A stretch of DNA of 41,362 nt from Gammaproteobacteria bacterium (GTDB lineage: Bacteria; Pseudomonadota; Gammaproteobacteria; Chromatiales; Chromatiaceae): assembly GCA_025458675.1 (NCBI GenBank), contig JALORY010000008.1, positions 1 through 41,362 of the forward strand, read 5' to 3'. A program made the translations under genes and the position numbers. Below are positions 30,342-38,701 of the stretch, in pieces (positions within the stretch are counted from its first letter, which is position 1; every line of letters begins with the position of its first letter). The notes beneath the pieces are model-generated. The model searched no databases. It had not been told where the DNA came from and worked only from the letters and a program-made list of their open reading frames with translations.

Positions 30342-30839
30342 ATGACGAGCCCAGAGACTCCAGCGGTTGCCCCCGCCGCCAGCCGTCCTGCGGAACCGAC
30401 CGTTTACGACTCGATGGATCGCCTGTCGGCGGCGTTCGAGACCAGCGCGCGCCGTTGGGAGCTGATCGTTTACCCGACCCTTTTCGCGTTCGTCGTCCTG
30501 GCGGCCTACGGCTTCTACCTGGTGTTCAGCCTGACGCGGGACGTGCACTACCTCGCGCTCAGCGTCGACTCGAACATGACCGTGCTGGCCAGCAACATGC
30601 AGGCGGTGTCCGACAACATGGCGCACCTGACAGCCAACGTGCGCACCATGGCCGTCAGCGTGGAGTCGATCAACACCAAGGTCAGCACCCTCGAGCCGAT
30701 GCTCGCCAACATCGACTCGATGGACAGGGCGATGCGCTCGATGACGTTCGCCACGCACAACATCGGCCAGGACATGGCGGTGATGAACCGACAGATCTCG
30801 CGACCGATGTCGTTCTTCAACGGCTTCATGCCCTGGTGA
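30342..30839 (+). CDS. single-helix membrane protein with conserved-looking FFNGFMPW end, unknown function
   Basis: A 165-residue protein with a Pro/Ala-rich cytosolic N-terminus, one membrane helix at about 43-65 (IVYPTLFAFVVLAAYGFYLVF) and a periplasmic part with a regular heptad-like spacing of Met, Val, Ile and Asn (VLASNMQAVSDNM, LTANVRTMAVSVESINTKV), suggesting a long coiled coil. It ends FFNGFMPW, which looks like a fixed C-terminal motif. No catalytic residues are seen. It follows the ParA-type gene after 151 bases, but has its own promoter-like region, so joint function is only inferred. Confidence 0.7.
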   Translation: MTSPETPAVAPAASRPAEPTVYDSMDRLSAAFETSARRWELIVYPTLFAFVVLAAYGFYLVFSLTRDVHYLALSVDSNMTVLASNMQAVSDNMAHLTANVRTMAVSVESINTKVSTLEPMLANIDSMDRAMRSMTFATHNIGQDMAVMNRQISRPMSFFNGFMPW

Positions 30840-30882
30840 CCCGCCGGCCCCGCCGGACGAGGCGGCAACGCAGAGTCCGCGC

Positions 30883-32565
30883 TCAGACCGCCGCGTCGTA
30901 GGCGATGTCGGCCGTCGGCTCCTGAAGGAAGAACCCCTGCGCGTAGTCGATCCCCGCCGTCCACAGGTAGGCGAGGGAATGCGCGTCCTCGACGGCGGTG
31001 GCCACCGACCGCGTGTCCTGCGCCGCCAGCCATCGCACGGCCTCGCGCAGGGCATCTAGCCGGTCCTGGCGCTCGGCGACGCCGGCGGTCAGCACGGGGG
31101 CCAGCTTGACGAAGTCGAAGCGCAGCTCGGCGACGAGCTCCTGCGCAGTCACGTCGTGCTCGTAGCGGTCGAGGGCGACCTTGCAGCGGATCTTCCGCAG
31201 GCTCGCTACCAGGCGGCCCGTTTCGGCCGGGTAGCGGCGGGCATCGCCGGCCCTCAGCTGCACGGTGAGCCAGTCGCCGCGGGCCCCCGCCTGGGCGAGT
31301 TCGTCGCAGAGCGCGACGACCACCCGCTCGTCTCGCAGGCCGCCGACCGAGAACGGGATGAAGAAGTGCGCCCGCGCCGCGCGCCGTCCTCGCTCCAGCG
31401 CCAGCCGCCGAACGGCGGCGCGCACGACCCACTGATCGATCGCGGGCATGAGCCCGGCGCCTTCCGCGGCGGCGAAGAAGTCGCCAGGCAGCATCTCGCC
31501 GGCGGCGACGGTCGGCAGGCGGAGCAGCGTCTCGTAGTGCTCGCGCGCGTCGCCGCGCAGGCTGACGATCGGCTGGAAGGCGAGCGACAGGCGATCCCCG
31601 GCGAGGGCCTCCTGGATGAGCGCGGGCAGGGTGCGGTCCGCCGGCGTGGTCACCGGCACCCGGCTCAGCACCGCGTAGCCGTGCTCGGAGGGCGCCGCGA
31701 CCTCGCAGCAGGCGCGCTCGGCGCGCTCCAGCCAGTGCTCGGCGTTCGGGTCCGACGCGCGCGCCGGGCTGAGCGCGACCGCCGCGCTCGCCGCCCCGCC
31801 CGCGGCGCGGGCCGTGGCCTGACGGAGCAGGTGCTGTCGCAGACGCTGGGCGAGCTGGACGCTGCTGGCCGGGTCGGCCGGCCCGGGGTCGAGGAGGGCT
31901 GCCAGCCGCTCCGGCCCCAGCACCGCGAGGCACCCGGTCGATGCGCCGACCGTCTCGAGCGCGGCGAGCCCCGCCGTCGCCAGCACGCCGGGCTCGGCCG
32001 GCGGCGTCACGGCCATCACGGCGAGCATCGCCGTCGCGTCGCCCGCGGCCGGCAGTTGCCGCAGCCGCGCCACCAGGCCCTCGCGGTCCAGCAGCACCAC
32101 GGCGGCCGCCACCCCCTCGTCCCGTGCGGCGGCGCGTTCCGGCGGGGGCGGTGCGTCCAGCCCGGGGCATCGCGCGATGACCGATCGGACGAGGCCCGTC
32201 GCGTCGGCCGGGTCCACGGTGTCGCAGGCCGGCAGCGCGGCCAGCGTCGCGGCGAGCTGCGGCGTCCTTTCGCCGACGACGACGACGGGAGCCTTCGATC
32301 CGCTGCGGCGGTAGATCTCGACGACGTCGGCGAGCCGCGGATTACCCGGCCCGCAGTCGACGACGACCAACTCCCACCCGGCACCCTTGAGGGCGCGCGC
32401 AAACTCGACCAGCGTGCGGAAGCGCGCGATCGCGGGGGCCTGCTGCGCACGGGCCCACCCGGCGAGGTGCGCCGGCGCCGGGGCGTGGGGGCCGGTGAAC
32501 AGCGCCACCCGGCAACCGCCGCGCGCGGCGGTCGGCTCCGCGGGGCGTGGCTCGCCGGTCGACAT
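30883..32565 (-). CDS. degenerate REC-GGDEF-EAL protein, FimX-like c-di-GMP receptor
   Basis: A 560-residue protein in three parts: a REC-like fold at about 17-131 (LVVVDCGPGNP around D70), a remnant GGDEF-like region at about 150-300 without the GG[DE]EF loop, and an EAL domain at 315-560. In the EAL domain the signature EAL is ETL (345-347), the Asn of the metal site is lost (HFFIPFSV), DDFGTG is replaced by LDRYEHD, yet DFVKL, VATAVED and DYAQGFFLQEP remain. Such loss is typical of FimX, which binds c-di-GMP without cutting it and works in type IV pilus assembly. It follows the PilZ-like gene by 33 bases on the same strand. Confidence 0.82.
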   Translation of the reverse strand: MSTGEPRPAEPTAARGGCRVALFTGPHAPAPAHLAGWARAQQAPAIARFRTLVEFARALKGAGWELVVVDCGPGNPRLADVVEIYRRSGSKAPVVVVGERTPQLAATLAALPACDTVDPADATGLVRSVIARCPGLDAPPPPERAAARDEGVAAAVVLLDREGLVARLRQLPAAGDATAMLAVMAVTPPAEPGVLATAGLAALETVGASTGCLAVLGPERLAALLDPGPADPASSVQLAQRLRQHLLRQATARAAGGAASAAVALSPARASDPNAEHWLERAERACCEVAAPSEHGYAVLSRVPVTTPADRTLPALIQEALAGDRLSLAFQPIVSLRGDAREHYETLLRLPTVAAGEMLPGDFFAAAEGAGLMPAIDQWVVRAAVRRLALERGRRAARAHFFIPFSVGGLRDERVVVALCDELAQAGARGDWLTVQLRAGDARRYPAETGRLVASLRKIRCKVALDRYEHDVTAQELVAELRFDFVKLAPVLTAGVAERQDRLDALREAVRWLAAQDTRSVATAVEDAHSLAYLWTAGIDYAQGFFLQEPTADIAYDAAV

Positions 32566-32598
32566 GGCGCTGCTGCGGCGCCTATCGGCCCGACGGCC

Positions 32599-34401
32599 TC
32601 AGAGATTCGACCAGAGGTTGTCGAACTCCTGGCTCGGCTGCCCGGCCTCGCCGGCGGTGGTCGCCTTGCGCCGCCGGACGTGCGCGCTTTCCTGCAGCAC
32701 CTCGAAGGCGAACCGCGCGCAGATGCCGGTCGCCTCGACGACGTCGCCCAGGCGAACCAGTTGGTCCGCGTCGGGCGAGAGCAGCCAGAGCACGTCGTCC
32801 TTCTTGCGGTTGATCGTGGGCAGCAGCAGGGTCGCGGGGCGGCCGGCGGCCGGGAACTCGGGCAGCAGCAGCGCGGGCTCGGTCTTGAGCTTGTGCCGGT
32901 CCCGTGACGCCTGCACGTCGCCGACGTAGCTGTCGACGGCCTCGCACTGCGGGGCGACGAGCTCGATACCCACGCGCAGGGTGTCGCGTCCGACGTACTG
33001 GATCCAGCGGATCAGCCCGACGCTGAATTGCGGATCCTCCGTCACGGTCTGGATGCCGAGCACCTCGCCGACCCGGATGCGCGGCGCGTTGCTGGCGTGC
33101 CAGTCGATGCAGTAGCCGCCGGCGCTCTCGTTGGTCGTCCGGACGTTGAACGTCGGCGTGGTCGGTCCCGTTGCCGCCGGCGGGGTGTCCTCGGGCGACT
33201 TCCACGCGATGCCCTGCGTGGCCGGACCGAGGACCTCCGGATCGGACACGGTCAGGCCCAGGCCGAGCGGCGCCAGCGCGTAGAGGTCGCGCTCGTGCAG
33301 CAGGCTCGGTGGCGGGCCGCCTGCCCGCGCTGCGGCGGGCTTCGATTCCTTGAGCTCGGCGTGGATCGCCGCCAACCCGACGATCACCCGCAGCTCGAAC
33401 ACGAGGCGGGTACGCGAGAAGCGCCGCCGCGGCGGCTTCGACCATTGGTCCGCCAGCCGGCGCAGCAGGGTCGTCGCGAGCAGCGTGGTGGGCTGCGCGG
33501 CCGCGGCGGCCGCCTCCGTCCCGGCGAGCTCGGTCGCGATCTCGCTCGTCAAGGGGGCAAGGTCGACCAGCAGGTAGCGGCCGCGGACCGGTTCGGCGAA
33601 GCGCTCGGCGAGCAGCGGTTCCTCGTCGCCGATCGTGTCGATGAGTCGGTGCGTGGGCTGGATCTCGGCGTCCTCTGCCGGCACGAAGGTCAGCGCCTTG
33701 CCCCAGCGTGCGCTGCTCTCGAGCACCCGCTGCATCTCACGCTGGCGCAGCCGCTGCGGCTCTGCCGCGGCGAGGACGATCATCTGGCGGTAGGTCTCGG
33801 CGACGGTCGACACGGGCGAGCGGCCGTCGTCGAGGCGATCGCGCACCGGCACGGCGTCGAGGCGTTGCTGTACCGCGAAGCCGTGGATCGCGTGCGCCTC
33901 GCGCCAGCTGCCGGCGGGCCAAGGGTTGTAGACGAGGACGGCGCGAAACTGGGTGCGCCCGATGTAGCGCAACGCGCGCTGCAGGGCGATCGTGAGCAGC
34001 CGCTGGTCGTCGGCCTCGTGGATGCCGCCGAGGATCCGCTCGACGACGATCTTGTAGGAGATCGCCAGTTCGGCGTTGAGCTCGCGCACCAGCGAGGCGA
34101 CCTTCTCCGCCTTGGCCGCGAGCGGAAACGCGGTGTCGAGGAAGTGCCGCTCCAGGTTGACGCCGAGGTACTCCACGGTCGGCACGAACCGCTCGGCGAT
34201 CGCGATGCGGACCGAGTCGGGGAGCTCCACCCGGTTGAACTCGGTGAGCCCGGTGTAGGTCTGACGGGCGAGCTCGCCGATGTTCGCCTGCGGCAGCGCG
34301 CCGAACCAGGCCTCCGCGCGGCGCGTGTCCGCGAGTGGGTAGTCCGCGGCCGGTGGGTTGCGCTTCGGGACCCGCAGACCAAGCGACTGGATCGTGCTCA
34401 C
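32599..34401 (-). CDS. large PilZ-domain-like protein
   Basis: A 600-residue cytosolic protein. A mostly helical N-terminal portion of about 370 residues (starts STIQSLGLRVPKRN) precedes a PilZ-like beta barrel at about residues 380-510 with VRTTNESAGGYCIDW, matching the N-x-S-x-x-G part of the c-di-GMP motif. The preceding RxxxR is not evident, so c-di-GMP binding is uncertain. I start at GTG 34401. It fits the family start, and the upstream ATG falls inside a TATGAT -10 box (34472-34477). It is the first gene of a two-gene unit with the FimX-like EAL gene, so a c-di-GMP/type IV pilus adaptor role is plausible. Confidence 0.75.
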   Translation of the reverse strand: MSTIQSLGLRVPKRNPPAADYPLADTRRAEAWFGALPQANIGELARQTYTGLTEFNRVELPDSVRIAIAERFVPTVEYLGVNLERHFLDTAFPLAAKAEKVASLVRELNAELAISYKIVVERILGGIHEADDQRLLTIALQRALRYIGRTQFRAVLVYNPWPAGSWREAHAIHGFAVQQRLDAVPVRDRLDDGRSPVSTVAETYRQMIVLAAAEPQRLRQREMQRVLESSARWGKALTFVPAEDAEIQPTHRLIDTIGDEEPLLAERFAEPVRGRYLLVDLAPLTSEIATELAGTEAAAAAAQPTTLLATTLLRRLADQWSKPPRRRFSRTRLVFELRVIVGLAAIHAELKESKPAAARAGGPPPSLLHERDLYALAPLGLGLTVSDPEVLGPATQGIAWKSPEDTPPAATGPTTPTFNVRTTNESAGGYCIDWHASNAPRIRVGEVLGIQTVTEDPQFSVGLIRWIQYVGRDTLRVGIELVAPQCEAVDSYVGDVQASRDRHKLKTEPALLLPEFPAAGRPATLLLPTINRKKDDVLWLLSPDADQLVRLGDVVEATGICARFAFEVLQESAHVRRRKATTAGEAGQPSQEFDNLWSNL

Positions 34402-34471
34402 GATGCGACTACCTCTCTCTCTGAACTTGTCCGGCGCGGCTGCGAGCGTCACGCGTCCCCGCTGGACGCTA

Positions 34472-34477
34472 ATCATA
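34472..34477 (-). promoter_or_regulatory. -10 box of the PilZ-EAL operon
   Basis: TATGAT on the minus strand (5 of 6 matches), with TTCCCG about 17 bases upstream as a weak -35. The start would be near 34465, leaving a 64-base leader with GAGAGAGG before GTG 34401. Confidence 0.5.
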
Positions 34478-34538
34478 GGCGGCGCGGCACGCGCCGGGAA
34501 TGCGACTTCCGTGCGATGTATCGGCAGCCTTGCGGCGT

Positions 34539-35579
34539 TCAGCACGCCAGCGCGGTCTTGGCCGGCCGGCCGGCGGTTTCCCGGACCAGGCGAGGCACGA
34601 GGTAGCCGGGGAGCTGCTCGCGCAGCCGGGCGATCAGGGTGCGGCCGGTCGCCTCGTCGACGGCGAAGTGGGCGGCGCCGGCGACCGGGTCGAGCAGGTG
34701 CAGGTAGTAAGGGACCACGCCGGCCGCGAACAGCGCCTCGCTGAGGGCGCCCAGCGCACCCGCGTCGTCGTTCACGCCGCGCAGCAGCACGGACTGGTTG
34801 AGCAGCGCGACACCGGTGCCGCGCAGCGCCCGCGCCGCCGCCACGGCGCCCGGCGTGAGCTCGGCGGCGTGGTTGACGTGCAGCACCACGCTCGTGGCGA
34901 ACCGCGGCCGGCGGAGCAGGGCGAGCAGCGCCGGCGTCACGCGCTCGGGCACGACCGTCGGCATGCGGGTGTGCAGCCGCAGGCGCACGACGTGCGGCAC
35001 TGCGGCGAGCCGCTCCCAGAGCTCGGCGAGGCGCGGGTCGGCGAGCATGAGCGGGTCGCCGCCGCTGAGGACGACCTCGCGCAGGTCCGGCGCGGCGGCG
35101 ACGTGGTCTACGGCCGCCTGCCAGTCGTCGCGCGCCGCGGTCTGCTCGCCGTACGGGAAGTGGCGGCGGAAGCAGTACCGGCAGTGGACGGCGCAGGCCG
35201 CGGTGGCGATCAGCAGGGCGCGGCCGGCGTACTTCTGCAGCAGCCCCGGCGTGCGGGCTGCCGCCAGGTCGCCGACCGGGTCGACGACGAAGCCCGCGGC
35301 GTCTTCGAGCTCCGCTGCGGCCGGCAGGAACTGGCGCAGGACGGGGTCCGCCGGGTCGTGCGCCGCGGCGCCGAGGGCCTCGGGCGTGATTCGGCACCCG
35401 AAGCTCTCCGCCGCTGCCCGGGCGCCGGGCAGCAGACCCGCGTCGAGCCCGAGGTCCGCGAACACGGCATCGACGTCGCGGGCCGAGGCGAGCAGCGCCG
35501 CCTGCCACGCCGCCTGCCCCGAATCTGGCCTTCGCGCTATGATGCGCGCCTTTTTCCGGCCGTTGGATGACGACGACAT
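34539..35579 (-). CDS. epmB: EF-P (R)-beta-lysine pathway enzyme, L-lysine 2,3-aminomutase EpmB
   Basis: A 346-residue radical SAM enzyme that turns L-alpha-lysine into (R)-beta-lysine for EF-P modification. The cluster motif CxxxCxxC is C129, C133 and C136 ([18 protein letters not shown]); [24 protein letters not shown] and [13 protein letters not shown] follow the lysine aminomutase family. The only in-frame ATG is 35579. That start codon overlaps the start codon of divergent efp, and relatives begin about 12 residues later (IIARR region), so the true start could be a rare codon there. Gene neighbours efp and epmA confirm the role. Confidence 0.95.
   Translation of the reverse strand: MSSSSNGRKKARIIARRPDSGQAAWQAALLASARDVDAVFADLGLDAGLLPGARAAAESFGCRITPEALGAAAHDPADPVLRQFLPAAAELEDAAGFVVDPVGDLAAARTPGLLQKYAGRALLIATAACAVHCRYCFRRHFPYGEQTAARDDWQAAVDHVAAAPDLREVVLSGGDPLMLADPRLAELWERLAAVPHVVRLRLHTRMPTVVPERVTPALLALLRRPRFATSVVLHVNHAAELTPGAVAAARALRGTGVALLNQSVLLRGVNDDAGALGALSEALFAAGVVPYYLHLLDPVAGAAHFAVDEATGRTLIARLREQLPGYLVPRLVRETAGRPAKTALAC
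35538..35543 (+). promoter_or_regulatory. -10 box of efp, inside epmB
   Basis: TATGAT (5 of 6 matches) lies 35 bases before the efp ATG and within the first codons of epmB on the other strand. The -35 region is poor. A start near 35550 leaves a leader of about 28 bases. Confidence 0.5.
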
Positions 35580-36147
35580 GGCGACCTACAGCACAAGCGA
35601 GTTCAAGTCCGGCCTCAAGATCATGCTCGACGGCGATCCGTACTCGATCATTGAAAACGAATTCGTGAAGCCGGGCAAAGGCCAGGCCTTCAACCGGGTC
35701 CGGGTGCGCAATCTCAAGAACGGCCGCGTCATCGAGAAGACCTTCAAGTCCGGCGAGTCGGTCGAGGCCGCGGACGTCGTCGAGACCGACATGCAGTACC
35801 TCTACAACGACGGCGAGTACTCGCACTTCATGCATCCGGAGACCTTCGAGCAGTTCACCGCCGACGCCACGGCGGTCGGCGACGCCGCGAAGTGGATCAA
35901 GGAGCAGGACGTGTGCATGGTCACGCTCTGGAACGGCCATCCGATCGGCGTCACGCCGCCCAACTTCGTCGTCCTCACCATCACCGAGACCGATCCCGGC
36001 GTGCGGGGCGACACCTCGGGCGGCGGCGGCAAGCCCGCGACGCTCGAGACGGGCGCCGTGGTGCGCGTGCCGCTGTTCGTCCAGACCGGCGAGGCCGTGA
36101 AGGTCGACACGCGCACCGGGACCTACGTCTCGCGCGCGAAGGAGTGA
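35578..36147 (+). CDS. efp: elongation factor P
   Basis: A 189-residue translation factor that relieves ribosomes stalled at polyproline stretches. The modified lysine is K34 in [10 protein letters not shown], matching E. coli K34; it would receive beta-lysine from EpmA and EpmB, both encoded alongside. The three beta-barrel domains are intact, ending in the typical [11 protein letters not shown]. Its stop overlaps the epmA GTG start by 4 bases. The Pro-rich secreted proteins and the seven-proline run in the RND pump of this window are obvious kinds of EF-P client. Confidence 0.98.
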   Translation: MATYSTSEFKSGLKIMLDGDPYSIIENEFVKPGKGQAFNRVRVRNLKNGRVIEKTFKSGESVEAADVVETDMQYLYNDGEYSHFMHPETFEQFTADATAVGDAAKWIKEQDVCMVTLWNGHPIGVTPPNFVVLTITETDPGVRGDTSGGGGKPATLETGAVVRVPLFVQTGEAVKVDTRTGTYVSRAKE

Positions 36148-37127
36148 CGACGGGGGCCGACTGGTCCCCGGCGGCCGGGCGCGAGGTCCTCGCGGCGCGC
36201 GCCCGCCTGCTCGGGCAGGTCCGCCGCTATTTCGCCGCGGCAGGCGTGCTCGAGGTGGAGACGCCGCTCCTGTCTTTCGCCGGCGCCACGGACCCGGCGC
36301 TCGCGAGCCTCGCCACGCGTTACTCCGGCCCGGCGGCGCCCCACGGGGCCGCTCTCTATCTCCAGACCTCGCCCGAGCACGCGATGAAGCGCCTGCTCGC
36401 GGCGGACAGCGGGCCGATCTACCAGATCTGCCGGGCGTTCCGCGACGGCGAGCGCGGGCGCCGCCACAACCCCGAGTTCACCCTCCTCGAGTGGTACCGC
36501 CCCGGCTTCGCCCTGTCCGCGCTGATCGACGAGGTCGTCGGGCTGCTGCACGAGGTCCTGCCCGAAAGGCTGCGCGAGGAGCGCGTGAGCTACGCGCAGG
36601 CCTTCGGGCGAACGCTCGGCCTCGACCCGCATCGCGCCGATGCCGCCGCGCTCCGGGCGGCGGCGACGCGGGCCGGCGTGCCGGGGGCGGGGGAGCTCGC
36701 GCTCCCGACGCGCGACGCCTGGCTCGATCTATTGATGACCCACTGCATCGAGCCCGGCTTCGACCCGCGGGCGATCACGGTCGTGCTCGACTACCCCGCC
36801 AGCCAGGCCGCGCTCGCGCGCGTGCGGCCGGGCGACCCGCCGGTGGCGGAGCGCTTCGAGGTCTACGCGGGCGGGATGGAGCTGGCGAACGGGTTCCACG
36901 AGCTGACCGATGCCGCCGAGCAGCGCCGGCGCTTCGCCGCCGACAACGCGCGGCGCCGCGCAGAGGGTCTGCCGGAGATGCCGGTGGACGCGCGCCTGCT
37001 CGCCGCCCTGGACGCCGGGCTGCCCGACTGCTCGGGGGTCGCGCTGGGGGTCGACCGCCTGTTGATGCTGGCGGTCGGCGCGCGGGACATCGCCGACGTG
37101 CTCGCCTTCCCGCTCGAGCGGGCCTGA
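36144..37127 (+). CDS. epmA: EF-P lysyltransferase EpmA (PoxA/GenX)
   Basis: A 327-residue class II lysyl-tRNA-synthetase paralogue without the anticodon-binding domain; it ligates (R)-beta-lysine to EF-P. Motif 2 region [36 protein letters not shown] and the motif 3 segment [12 protein letters not shown] are clear. GTG 36144 overlaps the efp stop (GTGA), so expression is coupled to that of its substrate. Having all three genes together is uncommon compared with E. coli, where epmA lies elsewhere. Confidence 0.96.
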   Translation: MTTGADWSPAAGREVLAARARLLGQVRRYFAAAGVLEVETPLLSFAGATDPALASLATRYSGPAAPHGAALYLQTSPEHAMKRLLAADSGPIYQICRAFRDGERGRRHNPEFTLLEWYRPGFALSALIDEVVGLLHEVLPERLREERVSYAQAFGRTLGLDPHRADAAALRAAATRAGVPGAGELALPTRDAWLDLLMTHCIEPGFDPRAITVVLDYPASQAALARVRPGDPPVAERFEVYAGGMELANGFHELTDAAEQRRRFAADNARRRAEGLPEMPVDARLLAALDAGLPDCSGVALGVDRLLMLAVGARDIADVLAFPLERA

Positions 37128-37134
37128 GGGGACG

Positions 37135-38016
37135 TCAGCGCAGCAGCGTGCCGATCCGTTCGCCCATGCGCACGGGGTGGCCGGGGCGGAGGGCGTCGGA
37201 CCAGGCGGCGGCGTCCCGGCCGAACAGCAGGATCACCGTCGAGCCCATGTTGAAGCGCCCCAGCTCGGCGCCGCGCGCGAGCTCGACCGGCGCCTCGGGA
37301 ACGGCGCGCCACACCGTCGCCCGGCGGTGGGCGGGGGTGACCGTGCCGGCCCAGACGGTGTCCATGCTGCCGACGAAGGTCGCGCCGACCAGGATGACCG
37401 CCATCGGCCCGCACGCGGTGTCGAATACCGAGATCACCCGTTCGTTGCGCGCAAAGAGCCGCGGCAGGCTCGCGGTGGTGAGCCGGTTCACGCTGTAGAG
37501 GCGGCCGGGCACGTGCAGCGTCGCGCGCAGCCGACCCGCGAGGGGCATGTGCACGCGGTGGTAGTCGCGCGGCGACAGATAGATCGTCGCGTAGGCCCCG
37601 CCGGCGAGCTCCGCGGCCAGGCGCTGATCGCCGCCGAGCAGTTCGAGCAGCGAGTAGTCCCAGCCCTTCGCCTGCACCAGCCGCCCGTCGGTCACGGTGC
37701 CGGCCTCGCTGACCTCGCCGTCGGCGGGGCAGCAGATCGCGTCCTCGTCGGGGCAGATCGGCCGCGCGTCGGGCCGCAGCGCGCGCGTGAAGAAGGCGTT
37801 GAAGCTCGGGTAGGCGTGCGGGTCGGGCTCGGCCGCGGTGGTCATGTCGACGCGGAAGGCCTCGACCGCGCGCCGGATCAGCCAGTCCTTGAGCGGCGGC
37901 CACTCGGCCCGCGTCAGCTGGTGCACCAGGCGCCCGAGGAGGTGGTGCGGGAGCAGGTGCAGGAGCACCGAGAACAGGAAGCCGGGGACGGTCGGTGCGG
38001 GGGGCGGCGTGGGCAT
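37135..38016 (-). CDS. psd: phosphatidylserine decarboxylase proenzyme
   Basis: A 293-residue inner-membrane enzyme that makes phosphatidylethanolamine. It self-cleaves at Gly-Ser to form the pyruvoyl group: the site is GRFNMGST, with S259. Charge-relay candidates are the Asp in CCPADGEV and the His in SPRDYHRVHMP. ATG 38016 is taken as the start because it gives the family's N-terminal hydrophobic part (VPGFLFSVLLHLLPHHLLGRLV); upstream codons are antisense to nothing coding and Arg-rich. It lies 13 bases from the Sco-like gene on the same strand, so both may be co-transcribed. Confidence 0.96.
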   Translation of the reverse strand: MPTPPPAPTVPGFLFSVLLHLLPHHLLGRLVHQLTRAEWPPLKDWLIRRAVEAFRVDMTTAAEPDPHAYPSFNAFFTRALRPDARPICPDEDAICCPADGEVSEAGTVTDGRLVQAKGWDYSLLELLGGDQRLAAELAGGAYATIYLSPRDYHRVHMPLAGRLRATLHVPGRLYSVNRLTTASLPRLFARNERVISVFDTACGPMAVILVGATFVGSMDTVWAGTVTPAHRRATVWRAVPEAPVELARGAELGRFNMGSTVILLFGRDAAAWSDALRPGHPVRMGERIGTLLR

Positions 38017-38029
38017 GGCGGGGCGGCGG

Positions 38030-38683
38030 TCAGTGCGCGGCGTCGCCGAGCGCGAGCGCCTTGATGTCCCGGGCGATCGTAGCCGGCGGCGTCTCTGGGG
38101 TAAACCAGCCGCGCAGCGCGCCGTCCGGCGCCACGACGGCAACGGTCAGCGGCGGCACGGCGTCGTCGTCGGCACCCTGCCGGGCCCCTGCCGCTGCCCA
38201 CGGCGGCACCAGTGGCTGCAGGGCGGCCGCGTCGCCGGCCAGCCCGAGGAAGTCGGGGCTGTAGAAGCCCACCAGGTCGCGCAGGGTGGCGCCCTGGCCG
38301 GTACCGGGCCGGAGCGACACGAACAGCCCCTGGAACTTCGTCTGCACGTCGTGGCGATCGGCGAGCCAGTTGTGGACGTGGACGAGGCGGGTGAGCGCCT
38401 CGCGTGCCGCTGCGGCATCGTCCGGCGCGGCGAACACCGCGGCGCTCCATCGGCCGGCGGCGCGCGCGGCGTCGAAGGGCCGGTCGTACTGGTCGACCAG
38501 GCCGAGCTCGGTCACCCGCAGCGGGGCCGCCGGCGCGACCATCGCCTCGGGCCGGCGGGGCACGTCCGACGCGGGATCGCGGGTCAGGTTGCCGGCCCAG
38601 TAGCCGAGCGCCAGCACGAGCACGGCGGCGAAGGCGAACGCGAGGCGCTGCGCGGGGCTGCGCGGGGCGCGCTGGCGGTACAT
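38030..38683 (-). CDS. membrane-anchored Sco/thioredoxin-fold-like protein lacking cysteines
   Basis: A 217-residue protein with an N-terminal anchor (about residues 13-32, LAFAFAAVLVLALGYWAGNL) and a periplasmic domain. Its pattern resembles SCO1/SenC: ELGLVDQYDRPFDA, RWSAAVFAAP, FQGLFVSLRPGTG, LRDLVGFYSPDFLGLAGD and a final VVAPDGALRGWFTPE. Where Sco proteins have CxxxC for copper there is only APDDAAAA, and no cysteine occurs anywhere. It therefore cannot act as a usual copper chaperone. The ATG is preceded by GGGGAGGA. It is preceded by the aminotransferase gene and followed by psd. Confidence 0.65.
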   Translation of the reverse strand: MYRQRAPRSPAQRLAFAFAAVLVLALGYWAGNLTRDPASDVPRRPEAMVAPAAPLRVTELGLVDQYDRPFDAARAAGRWSAAVFAAPDDAAAAREALTRLVHVHNWLADRHDVQTKFQGLFVSLRPGTGQGATLRDLVGFYSPDFLGLAGDAAALQPLVPPWAAAGARQGADDDAVPPLTVAVVAPDGALRGWFTPETPPATIARDIKALALGDAAH

Positions 38684-38701
38684 GGCGATTCCTCCCCGGG
38701 G

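Noticed and set aside
34402-34476. A longer PilZ-like protein starting at an upstream ATG (MISVQRG)
   Set aside because: That ATG lies inside a good TATGAT -10 box and has no ribosome-binding site; the GTG at 34401 gives a better start.
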